NCBI RefSeq assembly: GCF_021190955.1
Contig: NZ_JAIOAO010000001.1
Span: 1,798,001 to 1,862,000, forward strand
Direction of reading: 5' to 3'
DNA from: Parachryseolinea silvisoli
GTDB lineage: Bacteria > Bacteroidota > Bacteroidia > Cytophagales > Cyclobacteriaceae
Length of the DNA stretch: 64,000 nucleotides
This document shows, one piece after another, positions 25,981-34,902 of this stretch. The notes under the pieces were generated by a model that saw only the letters and a list, made by a program, of their open reading frames with translations, searched no databases and was not told the DNA's origin. Made by a program: the position numbers and the translations under genes. The number at the start of each line of letters is the position of its first letter. Positions within the stretch are counted from its first letter, which is position 1.

Positions 25981-26502
25981 ATGCACATCCGCACAGCAGA
26001 AATAGACGACCTGAACCGGCTTAAGGTTCTATACAAAGAGGTTGCCCGCCACGAAGGCGGCATCGCTCGCCTGGAAAGCGAGATCACCGAAGACTATATT
26101 CAGAACATCCTCACCAAAAGCTTCGCCACGGGCCTCGCCCTGGTCGCCGTACATCCGGAAGATGCCGAGCAACTGGTAGGTTCCATTCACGCCTACAAAC
26201 CGGGCATCCACGTGTTCGACCACGTCTTGTCAGAGCTCACCCTTGTCGTGCACCCACAGTTCCAGGGACGCAAGATCGGGCGCACACTTTTTACCATTTT
26301 CCTGGAAGAGGTCGGACGCAACCGTCCCGATATTGGCCGCATCGAGCTCATTACGCGCGAGAGCAATGACAAAGCCATCGCCCTCTACCAATCGCTTGGC
26401 TTCCGCATCGAAGGCCGCCTGGAAATGCGTATTCGCACCACGGGCCGCGCATACGAAGCCGACATCCCCATGGGCTGGCAAAATCCAAACTTTGAATTTT
26501 AA
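25981..26502 (+). CDS. GNAT-family N-acetyltransferase
   Basis: The 173-residue protein has the GNAT fold: an N-terminal strand (MHIRTAEIDDLNRL), the strand ELTLVVHPQFQGRKIGRTLFTIFL with the acetyl-CoA pyrophosphate-binding QxxGxxx segment, and the C-terminal NDKAIALYQSLGFRIEGRL. It is similar in size to single-domain GNAT acetyltransferases such as RimI-like and YhdX-like proteins. The acceptor is unknown. Confidence 0.9.
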   Translation: MHIRTAEIDDLNRLKVLYKEVARHEGGIARLESEITEDYIQNILTKSFATGLALVAVHPEDAEQLVGSIHAYKPGIHVFDHVLSELTLVVHPQFQGRKIGRTLFTIFLEEVGRNRPDIGRIELITRESNDKAIALYQSLGFRIEGRLEMRIRTTGRAYEADIPMGWQNPNFEF

Positions 26503-26523
26503 GAGAAGACGTTCCGGGAGGAA

Positions 26524-27384
26524 TCAGACACCCAGGTCGCTGCCGTCGGCAATGAGGAGCAACAGTTCCTTTACCTCTTCGGCTTTGGCATGCTCGCCCA
26601 TCTTGTCAAACGACATGATCAGGTTACGAAACACCCGGCGGATAATTTCCAGGTTCGGGCACGGTTCGAAGAACGAGGTCTGCGGTGTGAGGTGCAGCTC
26701 GCTGATATAGTTCTCGATGTCTTGCCGCGAAAAGATCAGCCCCTTGTTAAAGGCATTGATGTAGAACTGTGTATGACGCTCGTCTTTGTAGGTAAGCACA
26801 AACAGGTTAGGCAGATTGACACCGTATACCGGCAGCTTCAGCTTTTGTGCCACCAGCAGGTAAATCACACACAAGGTGATGGGATTACCTTTACGGGATT
26901 CCAACACGACATTGATCAGGGAGTTGCCAGGCGAGTGGAAGTTCTTGGTATTCGCGCCAAACTTGATCTTATTAAACAGCACACTGTTCACCACCTTCAC
27001 CTGGTCGAATGGGTATAGGTCGGGTTTGAACTCCAGCCACGTTTCATAATACAGCTGCTCCAGCTCTTGCTTCAGCTTGATCAGCTCCAGGTCGGGATAT
27101 TGGTAGGTTGCGACCAGCCACATGCCTGTCAGCAGATCTTGCTCGGGGCTGGTGTACCATTCTCTGATCCTTTCTTTTAAGAGCTCGTATTGCAAGGTGT
27201 GTATCAGCTCCTCAATGCGCCGCTGTACCTGCGGACTGAAGTTGCTTTCCCACTCCTGCTCCAGGAAGGGTATGATACTGGTGCCGAGCGAACGTATTTT
27301 GTCCTCTACGTGCGATACGATTTGGGTATCCTCATCGTCCAGCAGCGACACCAACGCCTTTAATTCTGTTTCTTTTAATTCCAT
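26524..27384 (-). CDS. SirB1-family transglutaminase-like protein
   Basis: The 286-residue product resembles the Transglut_core2/SirB1 family. It has helical N-terminal repeats (residues 1-90), then FNKIKFGANTKNFHSPGNSLINVVLESRKGNPITLCVIYLLVAQKL, a SirB1 signature (core about residues 140-190), with GVNLPNLFVL next. In the family, a Cys-His-Asp site is often degenerate; here the Cys in TLCV is present but the rest cannot be confirmed. It is convergent with the GNAT gene. Role unknown; the family is frequently seen beside stress or redox genes. Confidence 0.85.
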   Translation of the reverse strand: MELKETELKALVSLLDDEDTQIVSHVEDKIRSLGTSIIPFLEQEWESNFSPQVQRRIEELIHTLQYELLKERIREWYTSPEQDLLTGMWLVATYQYPDLELIKLKQELEQLYYETWLEFKPDLYPFDQVKVVNSVLFNKIKFGANTKNFHSPGNSLINVVLESRKGNPITLCVIYLLVAQKLKLPVYGVNLPNLFVLTYKDERHTQFYINAFNKGLIFSRQDIENYISELHLTPQTSFFEPCPNLEIIRRVFRNLIMSFDKMGEHAKAEEVKELLLLIADGSDLGV

Positions 27385-27533
27385 TCGCTATGATACTTTG
27401 CTAAAGTAAAAACTTTTTGTGGGATATTAAACAACCTGCGTTCCCACCTTTTTGCCGCCAACGGTGTCTATGCCGTTGGAATTTCTGGCATGAATATTTC
27501 ATTAAACATTCACATAAACTAATTATTACGACT

Positions 27534-28226
27534 ATGAAGTCACGCATTTTGTTTGTTGCCCTTGTGTTGTTCAGCACAGTTGCCTTTGCTCAACAGGAGC
27601 TCTTCCGGGGTGAGCATTTCATTGAAGTTTCCGGCAACGCCCAACAGGAGATCGAGCCCAATGAAATTTACGTTCGCATCAGCCTCCTTGAATTTGAAGA
27701 AAACCGCGCCAAAGTAGCCCTTGAAAAACTCGATAAAGATTTTCTCGACGCCCTCAAAAATGCCGGCATCGACAAGAAACGTCTCGAACTCGCCACCGTC
27801 GGCGCTGACCTTGGCAAGCTGGGCCGCAAAGACAAAGACTCTTTCCGCGAGAAAGTGTACCAGTTGAAGCTCACCAGCGGCACCGAGCTGACAACCCTTG
27901 TTGAAAAACTCGGCGCTGTAAAAGTGAACGATATCGCGGTGACAAGAGTGAGCCACTCTGAACTGGAGAAACTGCGCCTCGACCTGAAAATTAAAGCACT
28001 GCAGGCGGCCCGCGATAAAGCCGACGCGCTGGCAAAATCGATTGGCGCCAGCATTGGCGCACCCCTCATGATCCGCGAATTCGAGAACAACCCGTTCCCG
28101 ATGTCTGAAGTTGCCAACGTCATGGTGCGTACACAAGCCTACGACGGCAGCGGCGCGCAAGAGCCTACCGCCTTCCGTAAGATTACGATTCAGGCACAGG
28201 TAACAGCACAGTTCCTGATCAAGTAA
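27534..28226 (+). CDS. SIMPL (DUF541) domain periplasmic protein
   Basis: From the ATG at 27534 the protein has 230 residues with a signal peptide ending at AFAQQ; the longer upstream frame does not begin with a signal. The mature part shows the SIMPL/DUF541 pattern: FIEVSGNAQQEIEPNEIYVRISL at the start of the domain, KALQAARDKADALAKSIGA, and ITIQAQVTAQFLI at the end. These BP26/OmpJ-like proteins assemble into oligomeric periplasmic rings. The function in this lineage is not known. Confidence 0.9.
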   Translation: MKSRILFVALVLFSTVAFAQQELFRGEHFIEVSGNAQQEIEPNEIYVRISLLEFEENRAKVALEKLDKDFLDALKNAGIDKKRLELATVGADLGKLGRKDKDSFREKVYQLKLTSGTELTTLVEKLGAVKVNDIAVTRVSHSELEKLRLDLKIKALQAARDKADALAKSIGASIGAPLMIREFENNPFPMSEVANVMVRTQAYDGSGAQEPTAFRKITIQAQVTAQFLIK

Positions 28227-28244
28227 TCACACAACATTGTTCGT

Positions 28245-28288
28245 AAAAAGTCCACGGCACGAGATGCTACTCAGGCCGTGGACTTTTT
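28245..28288. terminator. Bidirectional terminator between the SIMPL and enoyl-CoA hydratase genes
   Basis: AAAAAGTCCACGGC and GCCGTGGACTTTTT form a 14-bp perfect stem around a 16-base loop, with T-runs on both strands. It separates two convergent genes. Confidence 0.88.
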
Positions 28289-29069
28289 ATTTACCGGCAA
28301 AGGCAGGCTTGCGTTTTTCCAAAAATGCCTGCACCCCTTCTTTATGATCGGCCGTAGCCCCGGCAATCTCCTGGCAATACGCTTCATACTCCAACATATC
28401 GTCTAGCGTAGCCGTTGCCGACTTCTGCAACATCTTTTTTATCAACCCGATGGCCTTCGTCGGCGCCGTCGCATAATAATCTGTATAAATCTTCACAGCA
28501 GCATCCAACTGATCCGCCGGCACAGCGCGATTGAGCAGTCCCCAGGCGGCGGCATCTTTCGCACTCACTTTCGACCCGAGCGTGCACAGCTCAAACGCCC
28601 TGGCCATTCCCACCAGCCGGGGCAGAAAATACGATGAGCCCGAATCAGGCACCAAGCCGATATTGATAAACACTTCCGTCAGCACGGCATCCTCCGCCGC
28701 CACAATCACATCGCACGCCAGCGCCAGCGAGCAGCCGGCGCCTGCGGCGACACCATTCAACCGACAGACTATGGGTTTCGGCAATTGACGCATCGCCCGG
28801 ATGATGGGATTATAGCGTTTGTGTAGTGATTCCTGAAACGAGCGATTGGGGGTAGCGGCCGAAGCCTTCAAATCCTGCCCCGAGCAAAAAGCCTTGCCGG
28901 CGCCGGTCAGCACCACGACACGCGCCGCGGCATCTTTCGCGACAGCCTTCAGTGCATCTTGCAACTCGTAGGTGATCTCGTCGTTCAGGGCATTGTATAC
29001 GTCGGGACGATTCAACGTAATGGTGGCTACGCCGTTCTCAACGGTATAGCGCAAAGTCGTAAAATCCAT
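28287..29069 (-). CDS. Enoyl-CoA hydratase/isomerase family protein
   Basis: The 260-residue protein has the crotonase fold: GKAFCSGQDLKA and RLNGVAAGAGCSLALACD supply the oxyanion-hole segments, and FINIGLVPDSGSSYFLPRLVG is the active-site loop. The Asp in VPDSG at that place, with no Glu at the hydratase position, resembles PaaG-type isomerases, so a ring-isomerase or PaaB/PaaG-like role in phenylacetate breakdown is possible. No other paa gene is next to it. The reaction is therefore called only at family level. Confidence 0.9.
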   Translation of the reverse strand: MDFTTLRYTVENGVATITLNRPDVYNALNDEITYELQDALKAVAKDAAARVVVLTGAGKAFCSGQDLKASAATPNRSFQESLHKRYNPIIRAMRQLPKPIVCRLNGVAAGAGCSLALACDVIVAAEDAVLTEVFINIGLVPDSGSSYFLPRLVGMARAFELCTLGSKVSAKDAAAWGLLNRAVPADQLDAAVKIYTDYYATAPTKAIGLIKKMLQKSATATLDDMLEYEAYCQEIAGATADHKEGVQAFLEKRKPAFAGK

Positions 29070-29101
29070 ACAGGGTTAGCGTTGGTATACGCCGAAGATA
29101 C

Positions 29102-29725
29102 CTAAAACAGAAACACCATACCAGCGAAGCTGGTCAGTAATCCTGCAATGCCTCCGACAGTCACCTCGCGCATCGAATGTGCCTGCAATTGCAGTCGCGC
29201 CGACATCACCAGCCCGGTAATGACCAGCGAACAGATGAGGGGATAGAACAGCGAACCGTCTTCCGTCAGCCGGTTCAGCGCCAGCATGATGCCCGTAAAG
29301 CCCCACGCTGCCAGGCTGTGCATGCTCACCTTCCAGAAAAGTGTCAGCAAAGTGCCGACTACTATCAGCGCATCGATGATGAGCATAAACCGAAACAGGT
29401 TATCGTCCAACCGGATACCCGTGCGGGTATAAAACATATAGGTAAGGGTGCCGTACAGTGCCGTGGTAAACAAGAACGGTATAACACGCTCGCGCCGGGT
29501 ATGCATCAGCACGCTGTCGATCGTACCCATCGACCGGAAGATGCCCATGGCCAATGCGGGCATGGCGAACGTAATGCTAAAAATGATCAGGACAAATTTA
29601 CCATGTCCCTCTTCGCGCAGGGGCGATAATGCCAAGGGCAGCGTCCAGGCAAAGAGCGCAAACAAATACGTCGCCATCAGCAACGGATGGAACAAAAACG
29701 ATACTACACGTGCAGCCGTATTCAC
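29102..29725 (-). CDS. PAP2-like integral membrane protein
   Basis: The 207-residue protein has about six membrane helices. Segments KVSMHSLAAWGFTG and LQLQAHSMREVTVGG recall the SxH and H-containing motifs of PAP2-type phosphatases, with the usual arrangement of lipid phosphatase C-terminal helices. In Bacteroidota such short proteins are often annotated as PAP2-family. The enzyme activity is uncertain because the first phosphatase motif is not complete. It sits 32 bp upstream of the enoyl-CoA hydratase gene on the same strand. Confidence 0.7.
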   Translation of the reverse strand: MNTAARVVSFLFHPLLMATYLFALFAWTLPLALSPLREEGHGKFVLIIFSITFAMPALAMGIFRSMGTIDSVLMHTRRERVIPFLFTTALYGTLTYMFYTRTGIRLDDNLFRFMLIIDALIVVGTLLTLFWKVSMHSLAAWGFTGIMLALNRLTEDGSLFYPLICSLVITGLVMSARLQLQAHSMREVTVGGIAGLLTSFAGMVFLF

Positions 29726-29777
29726 TGAAGAGAAAGGTTATATGAAAAAATAAAAGACTTGCGGCGCAACGGAGGCG

Positions 29778-31244
29778 TTACAGCTCCTTCCGCAGGCGGG
29801 CCACTGGAATATTGAGCTGTTCCCGATATTTAGCCACCGTGCGGCGCGCGATGTTATAGCCTTTGTCATTGAGAATCTTTTCGAGTTTGTCATCGGAATA
29901 AGGCTTGTCCTTATCCTCGCTTTCGATAATATCTTTGATGATTTGCTTCACCTCGCGGCTGCTCACCTCCTCGCCCGAGTCGGTAGCGATACCTTCAGAG
30001 AAGAAGTATTTTAGCGGGAAGATTCCGAAGTCGGTCTGCACAGCCTTGCTGCTGGCCACCCGCGACACCGTCGAGATGTCCATGTTGATCATGCTCGCGA
30101 TGTCTTTCAGGATCATCGGCTTGAGCTTCGTCTCGTCGCCTTCCAGGAAGAAGTCGTATTGAAAGTCTATAATTGCCCGCATCGTACGCAGCAACGTTTG
30201 CTGGCGTTGCTTGATGGCGTCGATAAACCATTTGGCAGCGTCGAGCTTTTGCTTGACAAACGATACGGCCTCCTTGAGCTTCTTGTCCTTTTTATCGCTC
30301 TTGTCGTAAGCCTTGAACATATCGGTATACGACCGGCTGATGCGCAGCTCCGGGGCGTTGCGCGAGTTCAGGGCCAGCTCCAGCTTGCCGTTGGTATTCG
30401 TCAGAATATAGTCGGGAATAATAAACTGATTCTTCACCATCGACGGCGCGCTGCTGCCTCCCGGCTTCGGGTTGAGCTTTACGATCAGGTCGATCGCGTC
30501 GCGTACAAACTCTTCGTCTTCAGTATCGAGCTTGCGCTGGATCTTCTGGTAGTGCTTCTTGGTAAACTCCTCGTAACACTCTTCGATAATCTTCTTGGCC
30601 ACTGCCACGTCAATATCGTGACCGTTGTCCATGCGATCCAATTGCAGCAACAGGCACTCCTGCAGGTTGCGCGCGGCAATGCCGGGAGGGTCGAAGGTCT
30701 GAATCTTTTTCAGCACGTTCTCCACCTCGTCGACTGTTGTCTCGATGGCCTGCGAGAAGGCGAGGTCGTTGGCGATCGCTTCCAGGTCGCGGCGAATATA
30801 GCCGTCGCCCTCGATGCTGCCCACGAGCTGTTTGCCAATGGCGTATTGTTTTTCATCCAGGCCCAGAAACTCGAGCTGGTCCATTAGCTGCTCGTGCAAC
30901 GATGTCGACATGGGCAGCGGCATTTCGCGGTCTTCGTCGTCATCGCCGTCGCCCTGCATTTTATACCCGCTGTAATCGTCGTCGCGCAGGTAGTCTTTTA
31001 TATCGACATCGTCCTCGGCGCTGGCTGTATTCTCACTCTCCGGGTAATCCTCCTCATTGTTGGTAGGCTCTTCGGCCCGCTCAGGCTCGTTGTCCTCGCC
31101 CTCTTCCAGGGCGGGGTTGATCTCCAACTCTTCCTCAATGCGCGTTTCCAGCTCAGCCGTAGGCACCTGCAGCAGTTTGATAAACTGTATTTGCTGCGGC
31201 GACAGCTTTTGTTGTAACGATTGATTTAGTCCCAGTTTCTGCAT
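29778..31244 (-). CDS. rpoN: RNA polymerase sigma-54 factor
   Basis: From the ATG at 31244 the protein is 488 residues; the longer upstream frame adds a non-homologous N-terminus. The activator-binding region I begins MQKLGLNQSLQQKLSPQQIQF with the typical glutamine-rich start. An acidic region II (residues 50-110) is followed by the core-binding region (about 120-300), and the C-terminal DNA-binding region contains the RpoN box ARRTVAKYRE near the end. Sigma-54 recognises -24/-12 promoters and requires bacterial enhancer-binding proteins. Confidence 0.96.
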   Translation of the reverse strand: MQKLGLNQSLQQKLSPQQIQFIKLLQVPTAELETRIEEELEINPALEEGEDNEPERAEEPTNNEEDYPESENTASAEDDVDIKDYLRDDDYSGYKMQGDGDDDEDREMPLPMSTSLHEQLMDQLEFLGLDEKQYAIGKQLVGSIEGDGYIRRDLEAIANDLAFSQAIETTVDEVENVLKKIQTFDPPGIAARNLQECLLLQLDRMDNGHDIDVAVAKKIIEECYEEFTKKHYQKIQRKLDTEDEEFVRDAIDLIVKLNPKPGGSSAPSMVKNQFIIPDYILTNTNGKLELALNSRNAPELRISRSYTDMFKAYDKSDKKDKKLKEAVSFVKQKLDAAKWFIDAIKQRQQTLLRTMRAIIDFQYDFFLEGDETKLKPMILKDIASMINMDISTVSRVASSKAVQTDFGIFPLKYFFSEGIATDSGEEVSSREVKQIIKDIIESEDKDKPYSDDKLEKILNDKGYNIARRTVAKYREQLNIPVARLRKEL

Positions 31245-31498
31245 CGATGGAAGTTTTTTGACCGTCTGATCAAATACCATGCAAATTATAAAAAATGCCG
31301 TAACCGCGAAAAAAACCGTGTAGAACGCGCCCCCCGTCCACGGGCTATACTCCCTCGACATTCAGATGACCATAGTTTTCAAAACTGCAAGTTTTTGTCG
31401 TTTTTTGCGGCCATTGTGTACCGTGACACGTTACCGGGAGAACATGCATACTTCTTCCCCCGGCACTGGTCCGCGGTTTACACACTTCTGCAAGATTT

Positions 31499-32932
31499 AT
31501 GAAGAGAACAAAGATCAAAGCGCTGCTCGCCACCGAACCCACCGGCCAAACAGTACTTGTGCAAGGGTGGGTACGGACGTTCCGTAACAACCAATTCATC
31601 GCCCTCAACGACGGGTCGACCATCAACAATATACAGGCAGTCGTGGCGCTGAATTCCCTCGACGACACCACCCTGAAACGCATTACCACGGGTGCCTGCC
31701 TCTCCATCACGGGCGAGCTGATACCGTCGCCGGCGAAGGGACAAAGCGTAGAGCTGAAGGTCACCGCCCTGGAAGTACTGGGCGACAGCGACGCGGAAAA
31801 ATTCCCCCTGCAGCCTAAAAAGCACTCACTGGAGTTCCTCCGCGAGATCGCGCACTTGCGTTCGCGTACCAATACGTTTGGTGCCGTTATGCGCATGCGC
31901 CACGCCATGGCCTTTGCCGTGCACCAGTTCTTTCACGAACGCGGCTTCTTTTATATCCATACCCCGATCATTACCGGCTCTGACGCCGAAGGTGCCGGCG
32001 CGATGTTCCGCGTCACTACCCTCGACGCCAACAAACCGCCGCGCGACGAGCAAGGCAATGTAAATTTTAAAGAAGACTTTTTCGGTCGCGAGACAAACCT
32101 GACCGTATCCGGTCAGCTCGAAGGCGAGACCTATGCGCTGGCCCTGGGCGACATCTATACCTTCGGCCCGACTTTCCGCGCCGAAAATTCCAATACCACA
32201 CGCCACCTGGCGGAGTTCTGGATGATCGAGCCTGAAATGGCCTTCTACGACCTGCAAGACAACATGCAGCTGGCCGAGGAGTTTTTACAGTACCTGGTGC
32301 GTTATGCCCTTCAGCACTGTGCCGACGACCTGGAGTTCCTCCACAAACGCGCACAGGAAGAAGAGGCCACCAAACCACAGGAACAACGCAGCGAGCTGGG
32401 CTTGCTCGACCGCCTGCGCTTTGTAGCCGACAACGACTTCCAACGACTGTCATACACGGAGGCCATCGACATCCTGAAAAACTCCACCCCGAACAAGAAA
32501 AAGAAATTTCAATACCTGGTAGAAGAGTGGGGCGTAGATCTACAGTCGGAGCACGAGCGCTTCCTTGTAGAGAAACACTTTAAGAAACCGGTCATTCTCT
32601 ACAACTACCCGAAAGACATCAAGGCATTTTACATGCGCCAGAACGAAGACGGCAAGACCGTGGCCGCGATGGACGTGCTCTTCCCGGGCATTGGCGAGAT
32701 CATCGGTGGCTCGCAACGCGAAGAGCGTTATGAGCGCCTGTTGAACCGCGTCCATGAAATGCACCTGCCGGAAAAAGACCTGTGGTGGTACCTCGACCTG
32801 CGCAAATTTGGCTCGGCTCCCCACGCCGGCTTTGGCCTCGGCTTCGAGCGCCTCATGCTGTTCGTGACGGGCATGACCAACATCCGCGACGTCATTGCAT
32901 ACCCCCGCTATCCCGGCAACGCCGAGTTTTAA
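31499..32932 (+). CDS. asnS: Asparaginyl-tRNA synthetase
   Basis: The 477-residue protein has an N-terminal OB-fold anticodon-binding domain (about residues 15-110; [21 protein letters not shown]). A class II catalytic core follows with motif 2 ([23 protein letters not shown]) and motif 3 ([15 protein letters not shown]). The Asn-specific features of AsnRS are present, with a lineage-typical insertion of [20 protein letters not shown]. It attaches asparagine to tRNA-Asn in the cytoplasm. It is divergent from rpoN. Confidence 0.97.
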   Translation: MKRTKIKALLATEPTGQTVLVQGWVRTFRNNQFIALNDGSTINNIQAVVALNSLDDTTLKRITTGACLSITGELIPSPAKGQSVELKVTALEVLGDSDAEKFPLQPKKHSLEFLREIAHLRSRTNTFGAVMRMRHAMAFAVHQFFHERGFFYIHTPIITGSDAEGAGAMFRVTTLDANKPPRDEQGNVNFKEDFFGRETNLTVSGQLEGETYALALGDIYTFGPTFRAENSNTTRHLAEFWMIEPEMAFYDLQDNMQLAEEFLQYLVRYALQHCADDLEFLHKRAQEEEATKPQEQRSELGLLDRLRFVADNDFQRLSYTEAIDILKNSTPNKKKKFQYLVEEWGVDLQSEHERFLVEKHFKKPVILYNYPKDIKAFYMRQNEDGKTVAAMDVLFPGIGEIIGGSQREERYERLLNRVHEMHLPEKDLWWYLDLRKFGSAPHAGFGLGFERLMLFVTGMTNIRDVIAYPRYPGNAEF

Positions 32933-32956
32933 TCATCAAGGCCTCCACCAGGCCAT

Positions 32957-32991
32957 GGGCTGCCGGCGATTCCACCGCTGGCAGCCCTTTT
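32957..32991 (+). terminator. Intrinsic terminator of asnS
   Basis: GGGCTGCC and GGCAGCCC form an eight-base-pair stem, with further partial pairing CGG/CCG inside, followed by TTTT. It lies 24 bp downstream of the asnS stop codon. Confidence 0.75.
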
Positions 32992-33115
32992 CATTTCTTT
33001 AGCCAGGCAAATTCCCCGCAACATACCCCCAAGGCCTGTCAACTGCCTGTACACTGTACAAATGTCTTCGTGGTGACGTAAAAATGACCTGGAGATGACC
33101 TAGTCCTTTATACGA

Positions 33116-33170
33116 CTAGCTTATCACTAGCATAACACTAGCGTATCACTAGCTTATCTCTAGGTTATCC
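33116..33170. repeat. Five tandem copies of an 11-bp unit (CTAGCTTATCA consensus)
   Basis: Five contiguous units read CTAGCTTATCA, CTAGCATAACA, CTAGCGTATCA, CTAGCTTATCT and CTAGGTTATCC. They cover exactly 55 bp, and each starts with CTAG. The period matches about one helical turn of DNA, so all copies face the same side of the helix. It is in a noncoding gap between asnS and a universal-stress-protein gene. Protein binding or a slipped-strand hotspot are possible; no function is known. Confidence 0.85.
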
Positions 33171-33278
33171 TTGCTTTTGAGGGGACGCAAAACAATTGCA
33201 GAGCACCTTTTATGGGGATGCCCGCGCGCTGTCCGGGGACGGTTGGGAATACGGGAAACGTCTTACGAAGGCAGCTGA

Positions 33279-34106
33279 CTAATGCTTAAAGGCCAGCAAC
33301 GGAATTTTGACATGAAACGCCATGCGCCGGGTCAGGCTGCGATTGAAGAGCTTTTCATAAAAGCTCAGCCCATGCGTAAACATCGCCAGCACGTCAGCTT
33401 TTGAGTTTTCAATATATTGATCCAACGCAGTATCCAGGTTTGTATCCACGAGCACGATCGTCACGATCTTTTTATACTCCGACCGTGCCGCCGCTTCCTC
33501 CAACTTCTCCTCGGCCACGACCGCCTGGCGCCCCGACGACGCGATGTGCACCATGTGTATGGTGGTATTAAACTTCTCGACATACGAGATCAGCATCTTC
33601 AGCTCCTTGTCGAGGTGACGCATGTCGGTGGCGTAGATCATATTCCGGAAGCCTTTAAAGGCCGCGGCCTCCGGTACGGCCAGCACCGGCACCGCGCTGG
33701 CGCTGATCAGCGTGGTGGTATTGCTTCCCAATACAACCTTCTGCAACCCGCTGGCACCATGTGTGCCCATCACGATCAGTCCGGTGTGTTGCTTACGGGC
33801 TTCCTTCCGCACGGTATCGGTAAACGACGACGATGATACCACCACCCTGCAGCGGATCGGGTCGGGAAACTTCACCTGCTTCGACAGGCTATGGGCGAAT
33901 GCTTCCAGATCTTCCTGTGCCGTTTCCACCAGCTCTTTTTCCAACGCCTTCGCCCGCTGGCGCATGGCAGTGCGTGTCGGCGACAGCATGGTCATAACGT
34001 GCAGCAGCGTGAGGGTTCCTCCCAACTTATTGACAATCTTTACGGCATACTGTACCGAGGCTTTCGATAGTGCTGACAGATCTGTAGGAACCAGGATATT
34101 GACCAT
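33279..34106 (-). CDS. Tandem-domain universal stress protein
   Basis: The 275-residue protein holds two UspA domains: residues 1-140 (MVNILVPTDLSALSKASVQYA ... GTHGASGLQKVVLGSNTTTL) and about 145-275, which ends in a diverged copy. The GxxGxxG-like ATP-binding loop of the first domain (VMGTHGASG with SNTTTL) is well kept; the second lacks it. Two-domain Usp proteins act as stress-responsive nucleotide-binding proteins. The gene is divergent from the DUF1003 gene 74 bp away. Confidence 0.92.
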   Translation of the reverse strand: MVNILVPTDLSALSKASVQYAVKIVNKLGGTLTLLHVMTMLSPTRTAMRQRAKALEKELVETAQEDLEAFAHSLSKQVKFPDPIRCRVVVSSSSFTDTVRKEARKQHTGLIVMGTHGASGLQKVVLGSNTTTLISASAVPVLAVPEAAAFKGFRNMIYATDMRHLDKELKMLISYVEKFNTTIHMVHIASSGRQAVVAEEKLEEAAARSEYKKIVTIVLVDTNLDTALDQYIENSKADVLAMFTHGLSFYEKLFNRSLTRRMAFHVKIPLLAFKH

Positions 34107-34180
34107 GTGCAAAAAGGGTTACGTGCCTCCTAAAATAATGTTTTTTACCCACCTGATTAAACCTTAATTTTCTGCGCATC

Positions 34181-34897
34181 ATGAAAAAGGTACACTGCCA
34201 CCTCTCGAACCGCGAAATACCCGCTTCCCAGGCAATCAAAGGTACCGACGTACGCCCGGGCATCCGCGACCTGATCAAAAAAGACCATCCTACCTTTACC
34301 GACGATGCCTATGTGTCGCTGGACGAGCTGCTGCATTATCGCAAGCGTTACCTCGAGAAGATGCTGAAGGACGAAGTGGGCGAGCTGTCACACCTCGAGC
34401 AGGCGGTGCTCAACAGCATCAACCAGGACGAATTGCTCTCGTCCAATATCGAGCCCGTACTGGAGAAAGAAGCTTCTGTCGGCGAGCGCATTGCCGACCA
34501 TATTGCCGAGTTCGGCGGCAGCTGGACGTTCATCATTCTGTTCTTCTCCTTTATCGCGGTGTGGATGGGTACGAATATATTTATACTCTTCAGGAAGCCA
34601 TTCGATCCTTATCCATTTATTCTGCTCAATTTGATCCTCTCCTGCCTGGCCGCTATTCAGGCGCCTATCATCATGATGAGTCAGAACCGCCAGGAGACAA
34701 AAGACCGCCTGCGGTCGGAGCATGACTATAAGATCAACCTCAAGGCAGAGCTGGAAATACGCCTGCTGCACGAAAAGATAGACCACCTCATTTTACAACA
34801 AAACCAACGCCTGCTGGAGATTCAGCAGATACAGGTAGACCTGATGGACGATATTCTCGACAAGCTCAACCACCGGGGCAGTGGAGACAAGAACTGA
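34181..34897 (+). CDS. DUF1003 membrane protein
   Basis: The 238-residue protein has an N-terminal helical part (about 1-95), two membrane helices near residues 113-135 and 145-167, and a coiled-coil tail (VDLMDDILDKL). RIADHIAEFGGSWTFI and QAPIIMMSQNRQ are signature segments of the DUF1003 family, found in many bacteria with an unknown inner-membrane role. It overlaps neither neighbour; the threonine aldolase gene starts 5 bp later, so cotranscription is likely. Confidence 0.9.
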   Translation: MKKVHCHLSNREIPASQAIKGTDVRPGIRDLIKKDHPTFTDDAYVSLDELLHYRKRYLEKMLKDEVGELSHLEQAVLNSINQDELLSSNIEPVLEKEASVGERIADHIAEFGGSWTFIILFFSFIAVWMGTNIFILFRKPFDPYPFILLNLILSCLAAIQAPIIMMSQNRQETKDRLRSEHDYKINLKAELEIRLLHEKIDHLILQQNQRLLEIQQIQVDLMDDILDKLNHRGSGDKN

Positions 34898-34902
34898 TAC
34901 GT

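Larger units (their letters stand above)
32933..33278. other. Intergenic region of about 345 bp with terminator and 11-bp tandem repeats
   Basis: No gene is visible. The first part holds the asnS terminator, the middle an exact 55-bp tandem array (separate entry), and the rest no recognised structure. The downstream gene is on the opposite strand, so the gap lies between converging transcripts. Confidence 0.6.

Noticed and set aside
33116-33170. The 11-bp array as a CRISPR
   Set aside because: The units are contiguous with no spacers and no cas gene is present.
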